Positions 8,337-16,989 of a stretch of 64,000 bases of DNA are shown piece after piece. Position numbers and translations under genes: made by a program. The DNA is from VRUE01 sp963697805 (GTDB lineage: Bacteria; Actinomycetota; Thermoleophilia; Solirubrobacterales; 70-9), in NCBI GenBank assembly GCA_963697805.1, contig CAVOPB010000004.1:124001-188000 (forward strand), in the 5' to 3' direction. A model generated the notes under the pieces. That model was given only the letters and a program-made list of their open reading frames with translations, made no database searches and was not told where the DNA came from. Numbering within the stretch: the stretch's first letter is position 1; each line of letters opens with the position of its first letter.

Positions 8337-8816
8337 TCAGGCGGCGCTGCCGACGGGCGCCGGGCGCTCCACCTGGCCGGGCACGCCGCCGGAGAATTCG
8401 ACCAGCTCGGCCAGCGTGGTGCCGGCGAGCGCCTTGGTGACGCCGCCCTGGACACGGGTCCAGAGGAGCTTCGTCGCACAGGCGTGGTCGCCGTCGCTTT
8501 CGTGCGAGCAGAGGACCTTGCCCTCCGGGGTCTCGTGGAAGCACTCCATCGGCGCGATCTGGCCTTCGAGCGCCTCGACCACGACGTCGAGGGTGATCTC
8601 CCCGGCGGGCATCGCGAGGCGGTATCCGCCGTGTGCGCCCCGGGTCGAGGTGACGAGACCGGACTTGCGCAGCCGGGCGACCAGGTGCTCGAGGTAGGAG
8701 AGCGGAAGCCGCTCGGCCTCGGCGACTGCGCTGAGCGAGATCGGCGCCGCGCTCGGCTGGCGTCCGAGCTCGACCATCAGGCGAACGCCGTACTCGGCTT
8801 TGGTCGAGAACAACAT
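8337..8816 (-). CDS. Rrf2-family regulator of SUF genes (IscR/SufR-like)
   Basis: 159-residue winged-helix regulator: N-terminus MLFSTKAEYGVRLMVEL, recognition region LPLSYLEHLVARLRKSGLV and wing TRGAHGGYRLA, all Rrf2 hallmarks. Three cysteines (C92, C103, C113) lie in the cluster-binding loop, as in IscR, so it probably senses Fe-S status. It is the first gene before sufC and sufS. A palindrome 10-30 bp before its ATG implies autoregulation, and the copy at 3880 suggests control of Rieske-sufBD too. Confidence 0.92.
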   Translation of the reverse strand: MLFSTKAEYGVRLMVELGRQPSAAPISLSAVAEAERLPLSYLEHLVARLRKSGLVTSTRGAHGGYRLAMPAGEITLDVVVEALEGQIAPMECFHETPEGKVLCSHESDGDHACATKLLWTRVQGGVTKALAGTTLAELVEFSGGVPGQVERPAPVGSAA

Positions 8817-8825
8817 CTATCCGAA

Positions 8826-8846
8826 ATCCTACTGAAGCAGTCGGTT
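8826..8846. promoter_or_regulatory. Palindromic operator upstream of Rrf2-sufCS
   Basis: Palindrome with arms ATCCTACTG and CAGTCGGTT around a 3-bp centre, matching 17 of 18 arm positions of the site at 3880-3900. It lies 10-30 bp before the Rrf2 gene and overlaps the stop codon of the MFS gene, so it occupies nearly the whole 28-bp intergenic gap. It is a probable autoregulatory site. Confidence 0.65.
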
Positions 8847-10308
8847 ATGCCGACGCGCCCTCGGCGCTCGCCTCATTCCCGAGCGCCACGTGGGCGCGGC
8901 TGTCGCTGCCGTGGATCAGGACCAGGGTCAGGACGAAGCCGGCCAGCGCGAAGAGGGCGCCGCCGATGAACGCCGCCTGGAATCCCTCGGTGAGGCCGTT
9001 GACGAGGCTCGAGCTCCCGGTCGACATCACGTCGTCGGTGCGCGAGGTGGCGATGGTCGAGAGCACCGCGAGCCCCAGTGCGCCACCGATCTGCTGCGAG
9101 GTGTTGATCAGGCCGCTCGCCAGCCCCGCCTCGTTTTCCTCGACCCCGGAGACGGCGGCGATCGTCGTCGTCACGAACGCGAAGCCGAGGCCGGCGGCGG
9201 CGAGCAGCGAGGGGCCGAGGATGTCGGTCGTGAAGCCGCCCCCGACCGACACCTGGCTGAACCAGAGCAGCCCGACGAGGATGAACAGCATTCCAATCGC
9301 GAGGACCGGCTTGTAGCCGACTTTCGTCACCAGCTGGGAGGCGATCCCGGCCGAGGCCATGATCACCAGCGCCAGCGGCAGGTAGGAGAGGCCGGCGTGG
9401 ATCGGGCTGTAGCCGAGCACCTGCTGCATGTAGAGGGTGATGAAGAAGAACATCGAGAACAGCGAGGCGCCGACCAGGAGCCCGACGACGTTGGCGCCGG
9501 TGAGGGTTCGGATGCGGAAGATCGAGCACGGGACCAGCGGTTTCGCCGATCGCAGCTCGATCGCGATAAACGCCGCCATCAGCGCCACCGAGAGCGCGAT
9601 CAGGCCGATCGTCTGAAACGACCCCCAGCCGGCGCTGTTGGCATCGACCAGCGCGTAGACGAGGATCGAGAGCGCGGCGGTGACGGTGACCGCGCCGGCG
9701 ACGTCGAAGGCACGGGTCTCGACTTCGGAGCGGCTTTCGGCGATCAGCCTCGGCGAGAGGGCAAAGGCGATCAGGCTGACCGGGACGTTGACCCAGAGCA
9801 CCCACTCCCAGCCGAGGCCGTCGGTGAGGATGCCGCCGAGCAGGACCCCGGCAGCGCCGCCGGAGCCGGCGACCGCGCCCCACACTCCCAGCGCCTTGTT
9901 GCGCTCGGCCCCGTCGCTGAAGGTGGTGGTCACGATCGAGAGCGCGGCCGGCGAGATGATCGCGGCCCCCAGCCCCTGCGCGGCACGGGCCGCGATCAGC
10001 TGACCCTCGGTCGAGGCGAAGCCGGCGGCCAGCGAGGCGACCGCGACCAGCATCAGGCCGGCCATGAAGACGCGCCGGCGGCCGAGCAGATCGGCGATGC
10101 GGCCTCCGAGCAGGAGGAACCCGCCGAATGTGAGCACGTAGGCGTTGACGACCCAGGGCAGGTTTTCCTGGGAGAAGTCGAGCGCACGGCCGATCGAGGG
10201 CAGGGCGACGTTGACGATCGAGGCGTCGAGGACGACGACGAACTGGGCCGAGCAGAGCAGGATCAGCGCCTGCCAGCGCCTATCGCTGAAATTTCCGGTG
10301 GCTGGCAT
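8845..10308 (-). CDS. MFS drug exporter, DHA2 (EmrB/QacA) family
   Basis: 487 residues with about 14 hydrophobic helices. The family motifs are clear: LDASIVNVALPSI in helix 1, WVVNAYVLTFGGFLLLGGRIADLLGRRRVFM (motif A, residues about 50-80), RAAQGLGAAIISPAALSIV and GGILTDGLGWEWVLWVNVPV. Such proteins export drugs or metabolites using the proton gradient; the substrate is not predictable. It is on the same strand as the response regulator-kinase pair upstream (gap 35 bp) and the Rrf2 gene downstream (28 bp), so the two-component system may control it (inference). Confidence 0.92.
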   Translation of the reverse strand: MPATGNFSDRRWQALILLCSAQFVVVLDASIVNVALPSIGRALDFSQENLPWVVNAYVLTFGGFLLLGGRIADLLGRRRVFMAGLMLVAVASLAAGFASTEGQLIAARAAQGLGAAIISPAALSIVTTTFSDGAERNKALGVWGAVAGSGGAAGVLLGGILTDGLGWEWVLWVNVPVSLIAFALSPRLIAESRSEVETRAFDVAGAVTVTAALSILVYALVDANSAGWGSFQTIGLIALSVALMAAFIAIELRSAKPLVPCSIFRIRTLTGANVVGLLVGASLFSMFFFITLYMQQVLGYSPIHAGLSYLPLALVIMASAGIASQLVTKVGYKPVLAIGMLFILVGLLWFSQVSVGGGFTTDILGPSLLAAAGLGFAFVTTTIAAVSGVEENEAGLASGLINTSQQIGGALGLAVLSTIATSRTDDVMSTGSSSLVNGLTEGFQAAFIGGALFALAGFVLTLVLIHGSDSRAHVALGNEASAEGASA

Positions 10309-10343
10309 CCGGAACCTCAGTCAAGTAAATCGGGTTCGTCGGC

Positions 10344-10973
10344 TCAGGGCTCGATCAGGCCTCGCCGGATCGCGTAGCGGACGAGCTCCACCCGGTCGCG
10401 CATCCCGAGCTTCCGCATCGCGTTTGCACGGTGATTCTCGACCGTCTTCTCGGAGAGATGGAGGATCGCGGCGATCTCCTTGGTCGTGTTCGCCTCGGCG
10501 ACGAGCTTGACAATCTCCTCCTCGCGCGGAGTCAGGTCCTCCTCGCCAGCTGAGCCCCGCTCGAGCACGTCCTTGATCAGCGCCCGCTGCGCCTCGGGGG
10601 TCAGGAACGGCTCGTCGCGCTCGACCGCCCGGATCGCCGCCAGCAGGTCGGTGTCGGCCTGGGCCTTGAGGACGTAGCCGGAGGCGCCGGCCTTCAGCGC
10701 CTCGAATAGGTAGCGCTCGTCATCGTGCATCGAGAGGATCAGGACCGCGACCTCGGGCGCCTGCTCGCGGATCTCCCGCGTCGCCTGCAGGCCGGTCAGC
10801 TTCGGCATCCGCACGTCGAGGATCGCGAGATCGGGTCGCTCGCGGATCGCCAGCTCGCGTGCCTCCGCCCCGTCGGCCGCCTCGCCGATCACCTCGATAT
10901 CGGGCTGGCGTTCGAGCAGCAGCCGCAATCCGGAGCGGACGATCCCATGGTCATCGGCGATCAGCACGCGCAT
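10344..10973 (-). CDS. NarL/LuxR-type response regulator
   Basis: 209 residues: an N-terminal receiver domain (acidic pair near D8-D9, phosphoacceptor Asp in LAILDVRMP at about residue 55, KAGASGYVLK) and a C-terminal LuxR helix-turn-helix (LTPREEEIVKLVAEANTTKEIAAILHLSEKTVENH). ATG 10973 is chosen over a TTG at 10991 because MRVLIADDHG is the usual N-terminus. Its partner kinase lies 93 bp upstream. The MFS exporter downstream is a possible target. Confidence 0.95.
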   Translation of the reverse strand: MRVLIADDHGIVRSGLRLLLERQPDIEVIGEAADGAEARELAIRERPDLAILDVRMPKLTGLQATREIREQAPEVAVLILSMHDDERYLFEALKAGASGYVLKAQADTDLLAAIRAVERDEPFLTPEAQRALIKDVLERGSAGEEDLTPREEEIVKLVAEANTTKEIAAILHLSEKTVENHRANAMRKLGMRDRVELVRYAIRRGLIEP

Positions 10974-11066
10974 CAGTCGCCAGTGTCCCAACTCGAGGGC
11001 GATCGGCTGAGCCGACCTTGCGAATACCGCCCCAATTCGACGGTGGACGCAAACTCGGCCTCTGGG

Positions 11067-11903
11067 TCAGTCACTGACCGAGAGGTGAACGGTGGTTCCC
11101 TGGTCGGGCCGCGACTCGATCGTCAGCTCGGCGCCGATCAGCAGCGCCCGCTCACGCATCCCGCCGATGCCCAGGCCCCGCTCGGACTGGGCGAAGGCGA
11201 AGCCGCGGCCGTCGTCGGCGACCTCGAGCTCGACTCCGTCCGCCGATCGCCGCAGGCGGACGTCGATCCGCTCGGCATCGCTGTGGCGAGCGGCGTTGGA
11301 CAGGGCCTCCTGGGCGACCCTGTAGACAACCAGCTGCACGTCGCCGTCAAGGTTGGAGAAGTCTCCGTCGGCCTCGAGCGCCGCCTCGAGGCCGGGGCGC
11401 GCGACCTGCTCGACCTGGCCCGCGATCGCCGCGGTGAGGCCGAGGTCGTCGAGCGCCGTCGGACGCAGTTGGCGGGCGAGGGCGAGCAGCTCCCGCATCG
11501 CTTTGTTGGCGAGCGCCTTGGTCTCGTCGACCTCGGCGGCGAGCTCCGGCGGCGCGACCTCCCGGACCGCCTCGAGCCGCAGAAGCAGCCCGGTCAGCGA
11601 CTGGTTCACCTCGTCGTGGAGGTCGCGGGCGACCCGCGCCCGCTCCTCCTCCTGAGCGCGGAGGGCGGCGGACCCGGCGCGTCGGCGCTCGGCCTCGAGC
11701 CGGTTCATCATCCGCAGGAAGGCGAGCTCGAGGCGCTCGACCTCCTCGGTCTCGCCGACGCCGTCGATCGAGGCCGGCAGCACGGGCCCCGGCCGGCTCA
11801 GATCGACCTTCTCCATCTCCTCGATCAGGTCCTCGAGCGGCGCGAAGCGGCGACGCTGGGCGACGAGGGCGGCAGCGAGCGCCACCGCGACGACGGCGAG
11901 CAC
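11067..11903 (-). CDS. Membrane-anchored sensor histidine kinase (HisKA_3 type)
   Basis: 278 residues from GTG 11903: one N-terminal hydrophobic segment, a HAMP-like/coiled-coil linker, the HisKA_3 dimerisation region with the phosphoacceptor His in ERARVARDLHDEVNQSL, and an HATPase_c domain (EALSNAARHS, VADDGRGF, GLGIGGMRERA). There is no extracellular sensor domain. With GTG 11903 the membrane helix is only about 15 residues; a CTG at 11924, 6 nt after GAGGAG, would add STVAIIV and give a full helix, so the true start may be that rare codon. Confidence 0.9.
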   Translation of the reverse strand: MLAVVAVALAAALVAQRRRFAPLEDLIEEMEKVDLSRPGPVLPASIDGVGETEEVERLELAFLRMMNRLEAERRRAGSAALRAQEEERARVARDLHDEVNQSLTGLLLRLEAVREVAPPELAAEVDETKALANKAMRELLALARQLRPTALDDLGLTAAIAGQVEQVARPGLEAALEADGDFSNLDGDVQLVVYRVAQEALSNAARHSDAERIDVRLRRSADGVELEVADDGRGFAFAQSERGLGIGGMRERALLIGAELTIESRPDQGTTVHLSVSD

Positions 11904-12074
11904 GATGATCGCGACGGTGCTCAGCGGTGGCTCCTCGATCGCATCGGGCTAGCGTAGAGCCGCCGATCCCGCCTGAGCAGCCCAGGGTGGGTGAATAGGG
12001 GTTGCCACCCATTGGCGATTCCGAGCTGCCCGGCAATACTTCTGCGGCACTCAATCCGACCGGGAGCGAAAGCG

Positions 12075-12935
12075 ATGACCACCACCAAGCAGTCCACCTT
12101 CGGCGCAACGATCCGCACGACGATCCTTCTGGCCTCGCTGACCGGCCTGCTTGTCGTGATCGGCGCCCTGATCGGCGGGCCGGAAACGGCCCTCACCTTC
12201 CTCTTCATCGGCCTCCTGCTCAACCTCGGTTCATATTTCTTCAGCGACAAACTGGCGCTGAAAATGAGCGGCGCCAAGCCGCTCGATGAGTCAGAAGCGC
12301 CGCGGATCTATCAGATCGTCCGCGAACTCACGACCCGCGCCGGCCTGCCGATGCCGCGCCTCTACATCATTCCCCAGGAGCAGCCGAACGCCTTCGCGAC
12401 CGGGCGCAACCCCAAGCACGCGGCGGTCGCGGTGACGCAGGGAATCACCAAACTCCTCTCCGAGGACGAGCTGCGCGGCGTCCTCGCGCACGAGCTCGCG
12501 CACGTGCAGCACCGCGACATCCTGATCCAGTCGGTTGCCGCCGCGATCGGCGGCGCGATCACCTACATCGCCTACATGCTGTTGTGGTTCGGCAACGACG
12601 ACAGCTCACCGCTCGGTCTGGTCGCCTCGCTGGCGCTGGTCCTGCTGGCCCCGATCGCGGCCTCGATCATCCAGCTCTCGATCTCGCGCCAGCGCGAGTA
12701 CGCCGCCGACGCCGGCGGCGCCGAGATCTGCGGCAACCCGGAGTCGCTGGCAAGCGCCCTGCTGCGGCTCGAGCAGGGAGCGCAGGCGATCCCGATGAAG
12801 GTGAACCAGGCCGCCGAGCCGCTCTACATCGTCAAGCCCTTCTCGGGCGGCGGGATCTCGAAGCTGTTCTCGACCCACCCGCCGATCGAGGAGCGCGTCC
12901 GGCGCCTGCGCCAGATGCGCCCGTCCCTCGGTTAG
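12075..12935 (+). CDS. htpX: HtpX-like M48 zinc metalloprotease
   Basis: 286 residues with two N-terminal membrane helices (residues about 14-35 and 40-56), the zinc site HELAH (139-143) in GVLAHELAHVQHRDIL, and two more hydrophobic segments after it. This is the HtpX layout, a membrane protease that degrades damaged membrane proteins. ATG 12075 follows CGGGAGCG. It is divergent from the histidine kinase; the 150-bp gap between them holds their promoters, which I cannot place precisely. Confidence 0.92.
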   Translation: MTTTKQSTFGATIRTTILLASLTGLLVVIGALIGGPETALTFLFIGLLLNLGSYFFSDKLALKMSGAKPLDESEAPRIYQIVRELTTRAGLPMPRLYIIPQEQPNAFATGRNPKHAAVAVTQGITKLLSEDELRGVLAHELAHVQHRDILIQSVAAAIGGAITYIAYMLLWFGNDDSSPLGLVASLALVLLAPIAASIIQLSISRQREYAADAGGAEICGNPESLASALLRLEQGAQAIPMKVNQAAEPLYIVKPFSGGGISKLFSTHPPIEERVRRLRQMRPSLG

Positions 12936-12964
12936 GCGGGCATCGCGGCGGTATCGTGGGCGCT

Positions 12965-13861
12965 GTGAGGCGGTTGCTCCTCGCAGCGACGATGGCCGGC
13001 GCCCTGATCGGCCTGCTCGCCTCCGGGACGGAGGCGAGCTTCCCGGGCCGGTCGGGGAAGATCGCCCTTGCGTCGGGGCTCCCCGGCTCGCACAAGTACC
13101 GGATCCAGACGATGACCCCCGGGGGGAAGGGCCTGCGGACGATCCTGACAGCCCCACAGGCCAGCGTCTTCGCCCAGGGTGAGCCCGTCTACTCCCCCGA
13201 CGGCGCCGCCATCGCCTTCGAGCTCGACGACGACATCTACGTCGTCGGCGCCGACGGCGCCGGCCTGCGCCCGGTGACGAGCGGGTCGGAGAAGGACACA
13301 AATCCGACCTTCTCTCCCGACGGCAGGAAGATCGCGTTTGCCAGGATCACCCCGGGCGGCTACGACATCTTCTCGATCGGCCTCGACGGCAATGGCCTGA
13401 CCCAGCTCACAACCGAAGAAGGCAACGACCGCGACCCGGTCTGGTCCCCGCGCGGGAACGTGATCGCCTTCGTCAGCGAGCGGACCGGCCCACCAAGCGT
13501 CTGGCTGATGCAGCCGGACGGCAGCGGGCAGAGGCAGCTGGGCGCCCATTTCAGTAGCGGCAGCAGGAGCGAGGCCCAGCCGGAGTTCTCCCCAAATGGG
13601 GGAAGGCTTGTCTTTTCGCGCGGCGCGGACCTGGTCTCGACCCGAATCAACGGCAGCCGACGCCGCGTGCTGAGTCGAAGCGGAATCCTGATCCAGCCGA
13701 CCTATTCGCCGGATGGGCGACGGATAGCGGCGCTGGAAGCCTTCAGGAACCGCAAGGACTTCGACGTCGTCGTCATGGCCGCCGACGGCTCCGACAAACG
13801 GACGATCAGGAGCCACGTGGCCAATGCTTACGGCATCGGCTGGCAGCCGATCCACGGCTGA
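12965..13861 (+). CDS. Secreted TolB-like PD40 beta-propeller protein
   Basis: 298 residues from GTG 12965: a signal peptide (RRLLLAATMAGALIGLLASG) followed by at least five PD40/WD40-like repeats with the PTFSPDGRKIAF, PVWSPRGNVIAF, PEFSPNGGRLVF and PTYSPDGRRIAA pattern. Such propellers are found in TolB and DPP-type proteins and usually mediate binding; there is no catalytic domain here. It starts 29 bp after htpX, so they may share a transcript. The target is unknown. Confidence 0.85.
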   Translation: MRRLLLAATMAGALIGLLASGTEASFPGRSGKIALASGLPGSHKYRIQTMTPGGKGLRTILTAPQASVFAQGEPVYSPDGAAIAFELDDDIYVVGADGAGLRPVTSGSEKDTNPTFSPDGRKIAFARITPGGYDIFSIGLDGNGLTQLTTEEGNDRDPVWSPRGNVIAFVSERTGPPSVWLMQPDGSGQRQLGAHFSSGSRSEAQPEFSPNGGRLVFSRGADLVSTRINGSRRRVLSRSGILIQPTYSPDGRRIAALEAFRNRKDFDVVVMAADGSDKRTIRSHVANAYGIGWQPIHG

Positions 13862-13872
13862 GAACCGGGCGC

Positions 13873-13888
13873 TATACTTATTGAAGTA
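13873..13888 (+). promoter_or_regulatory. -10 element overlapping palindrome TACTT-N4-AAGTA upstream of rhodanese-moeB
   Basis: TATACT at 13873-13878 resembles a -10 box and overlaps the perfect palindrome TACTT ATTG AAGTA (13875-13888), 32 bp before the moeB start. The same arrangement (CTATACTT-N4-AAGTAA) precedes cysM at 17978. Repression by a protein bound over the -10 would fit. No good -35 is visible. Confidence 0.6.
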
Positions 13889-13919
13889 AAAGCCGATCGG
13901 GATTCGGGGATTTGACGAC

Positions 13920-15083
13920 ATGACGACCAGTGCGCAGACAAAGCAGCAGATCGAGGAGATAGAGCCGTTCGAGGCGGCGGCGGAGATCGAGGGCGGCGAC
14001 GTCGTCCTGATCGACACCCGCGAGCCCCATGAGTACCAGGAGGCCCACCTCGAGGGCGGCAAGCTCATCCCGCCCGGCCTGCTCGCCGACGAGATCGGCG
14101 AGGCCGCCCCCGACAAGTCGGCGCGGACGATCCTCTACTGCCGCAGCGGCAATCGCTCCTTCAAGGCCGCCGAGCGGCTCCAGGAGCTCGGCTACGAGGA
14201 CGTCGCCTCGATGGCAGGTGGCATCCTCGCCTGGCAGGAGCAGGGGCTGCCGGTCGTCGCCGCCACCGGGATGACCCCCGAGCAGCGCGACCGCTACTCG
14301 CGCCATACCCTTCTTCCCGAGGTCGGCGTCGACGGCCAGATCAAGCTGCTGAACGCCAAGGTCCTCCTGATCGGCGCCGGCGGGCTCGGCGCCCCGACCG
14401 CGCTCTACCTCGCCGCCGCCGGTATCGGCACCCTCGGCCTCGTCGACGACGATGTCGTCGACGCCTCGAACCTGCAGCGCCAGGTGATCCACAACACCGA
14501 ACGGATCGGTGAGTCGAAGACCTCCTCGGCGCGGAAGACGATCGAGGCGCTGAACCCCGACGTCGACGTCGTCGAGCACAACCTCCGGCTCGACGCCGGC
14601 AACATCATCGAGTTGATCGAGGACTACGACGTGATCGTCGACGGTGCCGACAACTTCCCGACCCGGTACCTCCTCAACGACGCCTCGGTGCGGCTGCGCA
14701 AGCCGGTCGTCTCAGCGTCGATCCTCAGCTTCGACGGCCAGATCTCGACCTTCGTCCCCTTCGAGGGCCCCTGCTACCGCTGCCTCTACCCGACCCCGCC
14801 GCCGGCCGAGCTGGCCCCGAGCTGCTCCGCCAACGGCGTCCTCGGCGTGATGGCCGGGACGATGGGGACGCTGCAGGCCAACGAGGTGATCAAGCTGGTG
14901 CTCGGCGTCGGCGAGCCGCTGATCGGCCGCCTGCTCCTCTACGAGGCCCTCGGCACCCGTTTCACCGAGCTCAAGGTCCGTCGTGATCCCGACTGCCCTA
15001 TTTGCGGTCCGAACGCGCCGGCTGAATTGGCCGACTCGGAGCTCGGCAAGTTCCCCGACTACGAGGCCTTCTGCGCCGGCTGA
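13920..15083 (+). CDS. Rhodanese-MoeB/ThiF fusion: E1-like adenylyl/sulfurtransferase for CysO
   Basis: 387 residues. Residues about 10-112 are a rhodanese domain with active-site C74 (LYCRSGNRS); residues about 120-360 are an E1-like adenylating domain with nucleotide loop GAGGLG (152-157) and zinc cysteines C285/C288 and C359/C362. It should activate the C-terminal glycine of a ubiquitin-like sulfur carrier and load sulfur onto it; CysO is encoded 21 bp downstream. Mycobacterial MoeZ has the same two domains in the opposite order (rhodanese last). Confidence 0.9.
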   Translation: MTTSAQTKQQIEEIEPFEAAAEIEGGDVVLIDTREPHEYQEAHLEGGKLIPPGLLADEIGEAAPDKSARTILYCRSGNRSFKAAERLQELGYEDVASMAGGILAWQEQGLPVVAATGMTPEQRDRYSRHTLLPEVGVDGQIKLLNAKVLLIGAGGLGAPTALYLAAAGIGTLGLVDDDVVDASNLQRQVIHNTERIGESKTSSARKTIEALNPDVDVVEHNLRLDAGNIIELIEDYDVIVDGADNFPTRYLLNDASVRLRKPVVSASILSFDGQISTFVPFEGPCYRCLYPTPPPAELAPSCSANGVLGVMAGTMGTLQANEVIKLVLGVGEPLIGRLLLYEALGTRFTELKVRRDPDCPICGPNAPAELADSELGKFPDYEAFCAG

Positions 15084-15104
15084 ACCCGGTAGGTTCGAGT
15101 TGAA

Positions 15105-15380
15105 ATGGCAACGGTGCGAATTCCTCCCGTCCTGCGGCGGCAGACCGGTGGCGCGTCAGAGGTCGACGCGGCCGGGTCTAACGTCGGCGAGGTCCTGCGG
15201 GCGCTGACCGGCGAGCACCCCGATACCGAGCAGCAGCTGTTCGGCCCCGACGGCGATCTCAACCGCTACGTCAACGTCTACCTCAATGACGAGGACGTGC
15301 GGGTGCTGGACGGCCTCGAGACCGCCGTCGCCGAGGCCGACACGGTCGTGATCCTGCCGGCGATGGCCGGCGGCCGCTAG
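15105..15380 (+). CDS. cysO: CysO-like ubiquitin-fold sulfur carrier (MoaD/ThiS family)
   Basis: 91 residues with the beta-grasp pattern of CysO/MoaD: MATVRIPPVLRRQTGG, DLNRYVNVYLNDEDVR, and a C-terminus VVILPAMAGGR. In the CysO-CysM-Mec route the carrier bears thiocarboxylate on its terminal Gly-Gly and supplies sulfur for cysteine synthesis. Here one Arg follows the GG, so trimming may be needed first. It lies directly after the E1-like gene. The CysM and Mec genes are 2.6-4 kb downstream, beyond an ABC importer on the other strand. Confidence 0.88.
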   Translation: MATVRIPPVLRRQTGGASEVDAAGSNVGEVLRALTGEHPDTEQQLFGPDGDLNRYVNVYLNDEDVRVLDGLETAVAEADTVVILPAMAGGR

Positions 15381-15385
15381 CCCGC

Positions 15386-16201
15386 CTAGTGTTCGAGCAC
15401 AAGCCCGAGAAAGCGCTTGGTGCGCTCCTCGCGCGGTTCGTCGAGCACTCGTGACGGTGGGCCCTGCTCGACTATCTGACCGTCGTCCATGAAGACGATC
15501 CTGTCGCCGACATCGTTGGCAAACCCCATCTCGTGGGTGACGACGATCATCGTCATCCCCTCGCCGACCAGCTCCCGCATCACGTCGAGGACCTCTTTGA
15601 CGAGCTCCGGGTCGAGGGCGCTGGTCACCTCGTCAAAGAGCATCAGGTGCGGGTCCATAGCCAGCGCGCGGGCGATCGCGACCCGCTGCTGCTGACCGCC
15701 GGACAGGCGTTCGGGGTACTGATCGACCTTGTCGGCGAGGCCGACCCGTTCGAGCAGCGCCGCTCCCTTTGCCCGCGCCTCCTGCTTCGGGCGGCGGAGT
15801 GCCTTTTCCGGCGCCATCGTCACGTTCTGCAGTGCGGTGCGGTGGGGGAACAGGTTGAACTGTTGAAACACCATCCCGACCCTCTGCCGGAGGAAGTCGA
15901 CCTCCCAGCCGGACTCGCCGCCTCCCGAGCCGGGGCCCTTGCAGACGCCGTGCCCCTCGAGGAAGACCTCGCCCTCCTCCGGTGGCTCGAGCAAGTTAAT
16001 ACAGCGCAGCAGCGTGCTCTTGCCCGAGCCGCTCGGGCCGATAACGCAGACAACTTCGCCCTTACTCACCTCGAGGTCGATGCCCTTCAGCACCTCGAGA
16101 TCGCCGAAGCGTTTGTGGATCCCCGCCAGCTGCAGCAGCGCGCCGTCGTACTGGGGGCCGCCGCCAGCGGGCGTGATCGCCGATTCGGGCATTGCCCCCA
16201 T
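15386..16201 (-). CDS. ABC transporter ATPase, polar amino-acid type
   Basis: 271 residues with Walker A GPSGSGKST, signature LSGGQQQR, Walker B LMLFDEVTSALD and H-loop VVTHEM, the GlnQ/TcyN/ArtP group. It forms an importer with the permease (16201-16944) and the lipoprotein (17056-17883). ATG 16201 shares bases with the permease stop (TAATG). Position between cysO and cysM suggests cystine or cysteine as substrate (inference). An insertion of about 10 residues, GKGPGSGGGESGWEV-like, sits before the Q-loop. Confidence 0.92.
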   Translation of the reverse strand: MGAMPESAITPAGGGPQYDGALLQLAGIHKRFGDLEVLKGIDLEVSKGEVVCVIGPSGSGKSTLLRCINLLEPPEEGEVFLEGHGVCKGPGSGGGESGWEVDFLRQRVGMVFQQFNLFPHRTALQNVTMAPEKALRRPKQEARAKGAALLERVGLADKVDQYPERLSGGQQQRVAIARALAMDPHLMLFDEVTSALDPELVKEVLDVMRELVGEGMTMIVVTHEMGFANDVGDRIVFMDDGQIVEQGPPSRVLDEPREERTKRFLGLVLEH

Positions 16202-16944
16202 TACAGCGCCTCGACGCGGGGAGCCCCCCGGCTGAAGCGGCTCTGCTCGCGCAAGATCAGCCTGTCGACGAGGCGCGCGAGGGGGAGCGTGACGATCAGG
16301 AACATGATCGCGCCGAGGGTAAGGGCCGAGCTGTTGAAGGCCTTGCTCTGGATGTCCCTGCCGACGAGGGCTACCTCGTTCAGTGCGATCACACCGACTA
16401 GGGTCGTGTCCTTCATCAGCGCGATGAAGTCGTTCAGCAGGGGCGCGAACACTTTGCGGATTGCCTGGGGGACAATCACGTTTCGCATCGCCTGGCGGTG
16501 GCTCATCCCGAGCGAGCGCGCCGCTTCCATCTGGCCGCCGGGCACCGCTTCGATCCCTGCCCTGTAGACCTCTGCCATGTAGGCGCCGTAGGTGATGGTG
16601 AGGGCCATCACGCCGTACCAGAACGAGTCGGGTTTGCCGAACCAGTGCGGGATCGTGAAGAACTCGGGGAGGGGAAGGAAGGCGAGGCTGCCCGAGATCA
16701 GCAGGATGACCATCAACAGCGGGATGCCGCGGAAGACGTCGATGTAGGCGATAGTCAGGAAGCGGACGGGTGCCAGCGCTTTGCCCGGCAGCTGTCGCAG
16801 CAGCGACAGGATCAGGCCCCAGAGCAGGGCCAGCGCGCCGGCTATCACCGAGAGTTCGAGCGTGATCACGAACCCATGGAGGACCTCGTCGAAGTTCTTC
16901 GACATCTGCGAGACGTCGAAGTACTGGTTGATGATCTCGTTCAT
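16201..16944 (-). CDS. ABC transporter permease, polar amino-acid type (HisM family)
   Basis: 247 residues with about five membrane helices and the coupling motif EAARSLGMSHRQAMRNVIVPQA, typical of the His/Glu/Gln/Arg/opine permease family. TYGAYMAEVYRAGIEAVPGGQ is the conserved stretch before it. It forms a homodimeric or heterodimeric pore with the neighbouring ATPase; only one permease gene is present, so a homodimer is likely. It is separated from the binding-protein gene by 111 bp holding a hairpin terminator. Confidence 0.92.
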   Translation of the reverse strand: MNEIINQYFDVSQMSKNFDEVLHGFVITLELSVIAGALALLWGLILSLLRQLPGKALAPVRFLTIAYIDVFRGIPLLMVILLISGSLAFLPLPEFFTIPHWFGKPDSFWYGVMALTITYGAYMAEVYRAGIEAVPGGQMEAARSLGMSHRQAMRNVIVPQAIRKVFAPLLNDFIALMKDTTLVGVIALNEVALVGRDIQSKAFNSSALTLGAIMFLIVTLPLARLVDRLILREQSRFSRGAPRVEAL

Positions 16945-16989
16945 CGCGTCCCTCCTCGTGTTGAGCCAGTGCTGCCCAGTTCACAACAA

